NCBI GenBank assembly: GCA_001189075.1
Contig: LFCN01000005.1
Span: 1 to 5,609 of the forward strand
From: Parcubacteria bacterium C7867-004
GTDB lineage: Bacteria; Patescibacteria; Paceibacteria; UBA9973; UBA2103
Length of the DNA: 5,609 nucleotides
Direction: 5' to 3'
Shown here piece after piece: positions 1 to 3,601 of the stretch. The first letter of the stretch is position 1. Every line of letters begins with the position of its first letter. The notes below the pieces were generated by a model. The model had not been told where the DNA came from. It made no database searches and saw nothing but the letters and a program-made list of their open reading frames with translations. The translations under genes and the position numbers were made by a program.

Positions 1-903
1 GTAACCCTCGATTTCCTCTAGCCATCGCTTCCTTTCAAGTACCCACTTACGCTTGTCTTCCTCGGTGCGGATCAGCTCTCCTGCATCCCTTTCTGTAGGG
101 CTAAAACGGGCTGCTGCAGGGTCTTTGATGACCGCCTCGATTGCCGGTGCGAAGTCCTCGTAGGTTGGGTTTTTAAAGACCTTTCCATCGAGGAGATTTC
201 CTCGACCTTTGAGGACTGTTGCTTGTCGCCATACCTCACGATTCTTGCGAGTGATGAGCTCATGGCGTTCCATCAGCACCAGGACATCGAATTCGTATGC
301 GGCGTTTTTCTCGGCCTGCATCTTCACTCCGGTCTTGGTAAATTCCTTGCGACCATCCTCATCTACTTCCTGTTCCATTCGATCTGACACTCGGCCGGTT
401 GCAATGATGTGCAATGGCGACTGGACCAATGGGATCGAGAAGTTTCTGTTCCAGTCGGATTTGATTGCCATCCAATCCTGAATCTGGAAATTTTGGCGGT
501 TGAGCTTTCGCTTGTACGCCTCTTGGAAGTCCATCCATATGTGGGTGATACTGTCGATCACCATCACGTCTGAGTATCCTTCCTGGCAGAGCTTCATCGC
601 TGTAACCAAGTCTGCGAGTGAGTGCGTTTCGCGCACCATTGCTTCGATCCCATGCTCTTTGAAAAGAGGGACTAGAAACTTCGCAGCTTTCTCGGTATCG
701 ATGAGAACAATGGGTTTCGTGCTGCCGATCTTCTTATGAAGACCGATTGCTACTAATGCGGCACTCCAGCTTTTGCCTGTGCCTGGCTCTCCTTCAAAGG
801 CTGCTTTGAAGTAGGGCTTTGTGTTTCCGATCGCTGTGAAGAAGTTTTCTTTTTCTTCAGTTGCAGTCGGGACCACACTTCGTTTTTCTAATATTTGGGT
901 CAT
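1..903 (-). CDS. P-loop ATPase, phage AAA/Sak4-like (3' end outside window)
   Basis: The reading frame starts at ATG 903-901 and stays open to base 1, giving 301 residues without a stop, so the C-terminus is missing. Seen in sequence: a Walker A motif GEPGTGKS at residues 38-45; a strand ending in LIDTE at 67-71; a Walker B-like strand VMVID at 113-117 followed by SITH; a HIIATGR strand at 165-171 (sensor-like position); an AYEFDVLVLMER strand starting near 202; and a charged helical end from about 270. This order (Walker A, IDTE, VIDSIT, ATGR, YEFD) matches the RecA-core nucleotide-binding proteins of phages, the AAA_24/Sak4-like group. Known members act in single-strand annealing, recombination or replication with phage SSB. 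The role here is inferred, and a host DNA-repair ATPase is possible. It is the last visible gene of a minus-strand cluster, 80 bases after an 87-residue protein. No good Shine-Dalgarno sits before the ATG: the nearest GGAG lies about 20 bases upstream, inside an inverted repeat. No in-frame ATG, GTG or TTG occurs in the spacer, which supports this start. Confidence 0.88.
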   Translation of the reverse strand, partial: MTQILEKRSVVPTATEEKENFFTAIGNTKPYFKAAFEGEPGTGKSWSAALVAIGLHKKIGSTKPIVLIDTEKAAKFLVPLFKEHGIEAMVRETHSLADLVTAMKLCQEGYSDVMVIDSITHIWMDFQEAYKRKLNRQNFQIQDWMAIKSDWNRNFSIPLVQSPLHIIATGRVSDRMEQEVDEDGRKEFTKTGVKMQAEKNAAYEFDVLVLMERHELITRKNREVWRQATVLKGRGNLLDGKVFKNPTYEDFAPAIEAVIKDPAAARFSPTERDAGELIRTEEDKRKWVLERKRWLEEIEGY

Positions 904-919
904 AGTTTTTTTAGCTATT

Positions 920-991
920 GACTCTCCGAAGGGGTCTTTGATACGATGTATCTGTTGATGAGAGATCGCCTTCGGGGGGTCTTTTATTTTT
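920..991. repeat. Long inverted repeat plus T-tract in the ATPase leader
   Basis: Arms of 13 bases at 920-932 and 969-981 pair along their full length on the plus strand with two G-T wobbles. In minus-strand RNA these become two C-A mismatches, leaving 11 of 13 pairs. Inside the loop lies a second hairpin, GATAC (940-944), GAT, GTATC (948-952). The nonamer GGGGTCTTT occurs twice in direct orientation at 931-939 and 976-984. On the plus strand the right arm runs straight into TTTTATTTTT (982-991), like an intrinsic terminator with an oversized loop. On the minus strand the arms enclose the spacer between the 87-residue gene and the ATPase gene, and the GGAG nearest the ATPase start lies in the stem. 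It could be a plus-strand terminator, a leader control element or an antisense RNA; the sequence does not decide between these. Confidence 0.55.
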
Positions 992-1247
992 GTTCGAATA
1001 ATTTCTTTCTCCTTTTAGCGAGCGGCTCTCTGAGCTGCTCGATTGCTTCTTGGACCAAGCCTTCATGTATGAGGTTTGCTGCCTCATCAATCTGCTTTTG
1101 ATTCTCAGGGTCTAGCGTTGTGAGCTTTCCCATAAGTTCTCCAGTCCAGTGAGCTATTTCATCAAGGGCTTCAGGCAGAACACGTTCATCTACGATGCTC
1201 GTTGCTCTATCCCTGAGTAGCTTCTTGATTTCTTGCTTGGTTGTCAT
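984..1247 (-). CDS. Small helical protein of unknown function (87 aa)
   Basis: I do not recognise a family. The protein is 87 residues, strongly charged and predicted helical by eye, with Lys/Arg-rich ends (KKLLRDR near the start, AKRRKKLFEQK at the end) and an acidic Leu/Ile-rich middle. It has no signal peptide, membrane segment or cysteine pair. The ATG at 1247-1245 lies inside the end of the upstream SymE-like gene, so the two frames overlap by 41 bases. That suggests translational coupling and one shared mRNA. The only later in-frame methionine is residue 39, so the long overlap is accepted as the likelier start. There is no Shine-Dalgarno before it. The stop at 984-986 lies in the T-tract flanking the inverted repeat in front of the ATPase gene. 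It may be an accessory or binding partner of one of its neighbours, which is inference from position only. Confidence 0.68.
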   Translation of the reverse strand: MTTKQEIKKLLRDRATSIVDERVLPEALDEIAHWTGELMGKLTTLDPENQKQIDEAANLIHEGLVQEAIEQLREPLAKRRKKLFEQK

Positions 1248-1506
1248 AGGACGGGTTATTTAATTCGCTGATTCGCTGCTTTCTAATCTCCTCTCTTTCC
1301 TTGAGCCTTTTTTGTCGCTCTTTGCTGAGCAAGACATTCTTCTTGAAGCGAATCTCTTTTGGCTGGTAATCGATATCGACTAGATCGCCTATCGCAAGTC
1401 GATACTTTTCTGTGAGCCACCTACCTTCGAGGATTACGGCTGGTATGCCATATCTCCGGTAGGTCACGACTCGCATGGGTCTTGGGGCTTTTTTCATTGC
1501 TAGCAT
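1207..1506 (-). CDS. SymE-like / AbrB-fold small protein
   Basis: From ATG 1506 the product is 99 residues. Residues 19-56 carry the pattern of the SymE toxin domain, a swapped-hairpin AbrB-type fold: Tyr-Gly-Ile-Pro-Ala, then hydrophobic-x-Gly-x-Trp-Leu, then an aromatic/Leu-x-x-Gly-Asp followed by alternating hydrophobics (DLVDIDY) and a last strand EIRF. Residues 57-85 form a basic, charged helix rich in Lys, Arg and Glu. Known family: E. coli SymE is an SOS-induced type I toxin repressed by the antisense RNA SymR, but many SymE-domain proteins in phages and other bacteria are uncharacterised and may simply bind DNA or RNA. Start choice: the frame also reaches a TTG at 1539 and a second ATG at 1497. 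The TTG version would translate the hairpin-rich leader, so ATG 1506 (weak GGGA upstream) or ATG 1497 is preferred. The 3' end overlaps the 87-residue gene by 41 bases. Toxin function is not shown. Confidence 0.7.
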   Translation of the reverse strand: MLAMKKAPRPMRVVTYRRYGIPAVILEGRWLTEKYRLAIGDLVDIDYQPKEIRFKKNVLLSKERQKRLKEREEIRKQRISELNNPSYDNQARNQEATQG

Positions 1507-1508
1507 CT

Positions 1509-1555
1509 GGTCCCGTCGGACCGATCCCTTTCGGGACAATGATTAGTTGGCTAAT
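1509..1555 (-). promoter_or_regulatory. Three small hairpins in the SymE-like gene leader
   Basis: Three adjacent perfect hairpins lie just upstream of ATG 1506. They are ATTAG/CTAAT with a 4-base loop (1542-1555), TCCC/GGGA (1525-1536), which on the minus strand has a GAAA tetraloop, and GGTCC/GGACC with a 4-base loop (1509-1522). An alternative six-base pairing, GTCCCG (1510-1515) with CGGGAC (1532-1537), would replace the last two, so two mutually exclusive folds are possible next to the start codon. A weak extended -10 candidate (TGT followed by TATACC, 1591-1583) lies upstream, just past the gap terminator; it matches only 4 of 6 bases of the -10 consensus. The structures are visible in the sequence; a regulatory role is inference. 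Confidence 0.4.
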
Positions 1556-1591
1556 AATTTCGACCTTTTTGGTGAGCTGGGGGGTATAACA

Positions 1592-1619
1592 AAAACACCC
1601 CCTTTTCGGGGGGTGTTTT
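1592..1619 (-). terminator. Rho-independent terminator after gap (possibly bidirectional)
   Basis: A perfect 11-base inverted repeat, AAAACACCCCC (1592-1602) and GGGGGTGTTTT (1609-1619), flanks a 6-base loop. The core is a 7-pair GC-rich stem. Read on the minus strand it is followed by TTTTTG (1595-1590), and it begins 22 bases after the gap stop codon. The plus-strand reading also ends in TTTT, so it could act in both directions. It separates the surface-protein/gap unit from the SymE-like/ATPase unit. Confidence 0.9.
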
Positions 1620-1641
1620 CCTTCCTATTTTTTGATGTTTA

Positions 1642-2757
1642 CTACTCGATGCCCTTTATGAGCTTATCGGCCTTGTTGTGCCTGTCTTGCCAGTCTTTGC
1701 CGTACTTTTGTTCGCAGTGCCTGGCGAAGGCATCAGGGTCATTCATGGCCATTCCGGCTAGAATCACATGCTGGACTAACGTGTGGGTGTAGCCAGCTTC
1801 GTTGTCGTACCAGGCGAGCACTTTAACGAGCGTGCCGTCGACAACGCGCGTCATGCCGAGGTCGGCGATGGATGCGAAGCGTTCGCCAACAATGTCGCTT
1901 GAGACGAGTTCCTCATCGGTTGCAGAGAAGATACCTGCCCAGCGAGACTCCTTTGCGGCAGCGCGAAGGATGTCGTTCACCTCTTCCTTCGTTGTTGGGC
2001 GCTTCGCGATGAACGTAACATCCGCTATCGATCCTGCCGGAACGGGGACACGGAGCGAGATGCCGTCAAACTTCCCTGCGAGCGGTGCGTACGCTTTGGT
2101 TACGGCGATAGCGGCACCGGTTGAGGTCGGTACGATATTCTGTGCAGCGGCCCTTCCCTCTTTCATATCTTTCTTAGCGGGACCATCAACGATCGACTGC
2201 GATGCTGTGTACGCGTGCGTGGTAGAGAGGATTGCCTTCTCGATGCCGATCGCTTCATCGAGTATCGCGATGACAGGAGACACGGAGTTCGTGGTGCACG
2301 ATGCGTTGCTCGTTATCGGGCACATTCCGAGTTTCGATTCATCGAGTCCCATGAGTACGGTGGCACCGAGCGGGTTCTCGTCCTTTACGGGAGCGGAGAT
2401 AACGACACGACGAGCGCCAGCCGTAATATGCGCATTCGCTTTCTCGTAATCAGTGAAGAATCCCGTCGACTCGATCACGACGTCTATCGCGAGATCCTTC
2501 CACGGAAGCAGCGACGGTTCTTTTTCCGAACAGAAGACAACCTCTTTCCCGTTCACTATAAGCTTACCTTCCTCGACCGCTACCGGAAACAGGGCACGCT
2601 TGTAGACGGTATCGTACTTGAGTAGGTACGCGAGATTCTCAAGCGACCCGAGATCGTTTACGGCTACGATCTCGATCTCCGGACGATCGAAGCTCTGGCG
2701 CACGAACGCGCGGCCGATGCGGCCGAATCCGTTGATAGCGACGCGAACTGGTTTCAT
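1642..2757 (-). CDS. gap: Glyceraldehyde-3-phosphate dehydrogenase, type I
   Basis: This cytoplasmic glycolytic enzyme converts glyceraldehyde-3-phosphate, phosphate and NAD+ to 1,3-bisphosphoglycerate. The 371-residue product is complete. Seen: the N-terminal Rossmann motif NGFGRIGR at residues 9-16; VNDL with Asp35 at the end of strand 2, the usual mark of NAD rather than NADP preference; the active-site motif SNASCTTN with nucleophile Cys154; catalytic His181 in HAYT; an NIVPTSTGAA segment at about 207-216; the RVPVPAGS catalytic-domain motif at about 236-243; and WYDNEAGYTHTLV near 317-328. It is about 35 residues longer than typical type I enzymes because of a charged C-terminal tail after residue 337. 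The start ATG 2757 immediately precedes the conserved KPVRVAINGFG segment. There is no Shine-Dalgarno. A -10-like GATAAT (2778-2773) overlaps the stop of the upstream secreted-protein gene, 16 bases away, so an own promoter or read-through are both possible. No other glycolytic gene is adjacent. Confidence 0.97.
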   Translation of the reverse strand: MKPVRVAINGFGRIGRAFVRQSFDRPEIEIVAVNDLGSLENLAYLLKYDTVYKRALFPVAVEEGKLIVNGKEVVFCSEKEPSLLPWKDLAIDVVIESTGFFTDYEKANAHITAGARRVVISAPVKDENPLGATVLMGLDESKLGMCPITSNASCTTNSVSPVIAILDEAIGIEKAILSTTHAYTASQSIVDGPAKKDMKEGRAAAQNIVPTSTGAAIAVTKAYAPLAGKFDGISLRVPVPAGSIADVTFIAKRPTTKEEVNDILRAAAKESRWAGIFSATDEELVSSDIVGERFASIADLGMTRVVDGTLVKVLAWYDNEAGYTHTLVQHVILAGMAMNDPDAFARHCEQKYGKDWQDRHNKADKLIKGIE

Positions 2758-2773
2758 ACTGAATGATTTGGAA

Positions 2774-3583
2774 TTATCGGATAGTGAACGAACCGCCGAG
2801 AATTCGGAGCAGTCCCCCGAGCATCCTGAACTGCGAAGTGACGTTAACGACAGGGTCGGCTGCGGGCTTCATCGCGAAGGTGGTGACACCAGGCAGAACA
2901 GTCACACCGTAGGTCCAGTTAACAGAGGACTGCACTCCTTGCGGTGATTTGATCTTGTATGACGTTGCAAGAGGTTGATCCGTATCTCTCTGCATAAGTT
3001 TGATAAAAGAGTCACCCGGATAGGTCGACGGAATCGTTGTCACGCCGGTATCAACTCCTGCAGTGGTAATAATGAACGCATTGTCAGTAACGGTCGTGAT
3101 CGCGGTACTGGTTGCCGTGGTCCCGCCCGCCCCACCAGTATAAGAAAAGTTCGAGCTCGAGGGTGTGACATCATACTTGTTCGTCTGATCGACGCCGCGG
3201 AGCGATATGCATTCTATTGCCCACCGATCCGATCCCGCTGCAGTGAAAGCGTAGCTCGCCGGCTCAGAGCCGCCCGCATAACGAGACCAGACACTAATAT
3301 CTGCAGTTCCGTAGTTCACACTTCGAAAATCACGTACCAAGGGCGTCGCGCCATTGTTGTCAGTAACATTCTGAGCCGCGTTCATATTTATAATCGCAAG
3401 GACCACATCTCCTGATGCGGTGCCTGATGGCTTAGTGCAGGAGATCGCAGTACTTCCCGCGTTACTGTTCGTCGTCGTGGCTACGATGCCGATAGCTGCC
3501 TCTGCGCTACTTGGTACAAAGAGAAAGAACAAGAACAATGAGCTGAGAGCTGCTCGAGTGGATAGACGTGATATCGCTGACAT
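2774..3583 (-). CDS. Secreted beta-rich protein with LGG-repeat C-terminal tail
   Basis: This is a 269-residue exported protein of unknown function. An N-terminal signal peptide is clear: basic residues up to Arg10, a hydrophobic core SLFLFFLFV (about 15-23), and an AEA-A cleavage site after residue 29. The mature part is Ser/Thr/Gly-rich with the pattern CTKPSGTASGDVVLAII (49-65), SEPASYAFT (106-114) and an ISLRGVD strand (126-132). This resembles beta-sandwich modules common in secreted and phage-tail-associated proteins, though I cannot name the family. Cys49 and Cys125 could form one disulfide. The last 18 residues (252-269) are two seven-residue repeats, FRMLGGL and LRILGGS, followed by FTIR. 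The start ATG 3583 gives an ideal signal peptide and lies 6 bases after a perfect TATAAT, implying a leaderless transcript. It sits between the surface repeat protein and gap. A cell-surface or sheath role is inferred. Confidence 0.87.
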   Translation of the reverse strand: MSAISRLSTRAALSSLFLFFLFVPSSAEAAIGIVATTTNSNAGSTAISCTKPSGTASGDVVLAIINMNAAQNVTDNNGATPLVRDFRSVNYGTADISVWSRYAGGSEPASYAFTAAGSDRWAIECISLRGVDQTNKYDVTPSSSNFSYTGGAGGTTATSTAITTVTDNAFIITTAGVDTGVTTIPSTYPGDSFIKLMQRDTDQPLATSYKIKSPQGVQSSVNWTYGVTVLPGVTTFAMKPAADPVVNVTSQFRMLGGLLRILGGSFTIR

Positions 3584-3589
3584 AAGAGA

Positions 3590-3598
3590 ATTATAGCA
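3590..3598 (-). promoter_or_regulatory. Extended -10 promoter of the secreted-protein gene
   Basis: The minus strand reads TGC followed by TATAAT (3595-3590), a perfect extended -10 element. Only 6 bases separate it from ATG 3583, so a normal start point about 7 bases downstream would put the first base of the RNA at or within one base of the A of the start codon. The -35 position falls in the GC-rich proline-repeat DNA and shows no TTGACA, which fits an extended -10 promoter. No ribosome-binding site could fit between promoter and gene. Confidence 0.68.
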
Positions 3599-3601
3599 TC
3601 G

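Noticed and set aside
984..1247. 87-residue protein as a cognate antitoxin of the SymE-like protein
   Set aside because: Known SymE is controlled by an RNA, not a protein antitoxin. Overlap alone does not show a toxin-antitoxin pair, so the gene is left as unknown.
1507..1539. TTG start extending the SymE-like protein by 11 residues
   Set aside because: The extension would translate DNA made of overlapping inverted repeats, and better ATG starts exist at 1506 and 1497.
1802..2449. Long plus-strand open frame (215 codons)
   Set aside because: It lies wholly opposite the well-supported gap gene. Its translation is Ser/Ala/Arg-rich without motifs, as expected of an antisense shadow.
2773..2778. 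GATAAT as a dedicated gap promoter
   Set aside because: It matches 5 of 6 -10 bases, but no TG extension or -35 was found and it overlaps the upstream stop codon; too weak for a separate feature.
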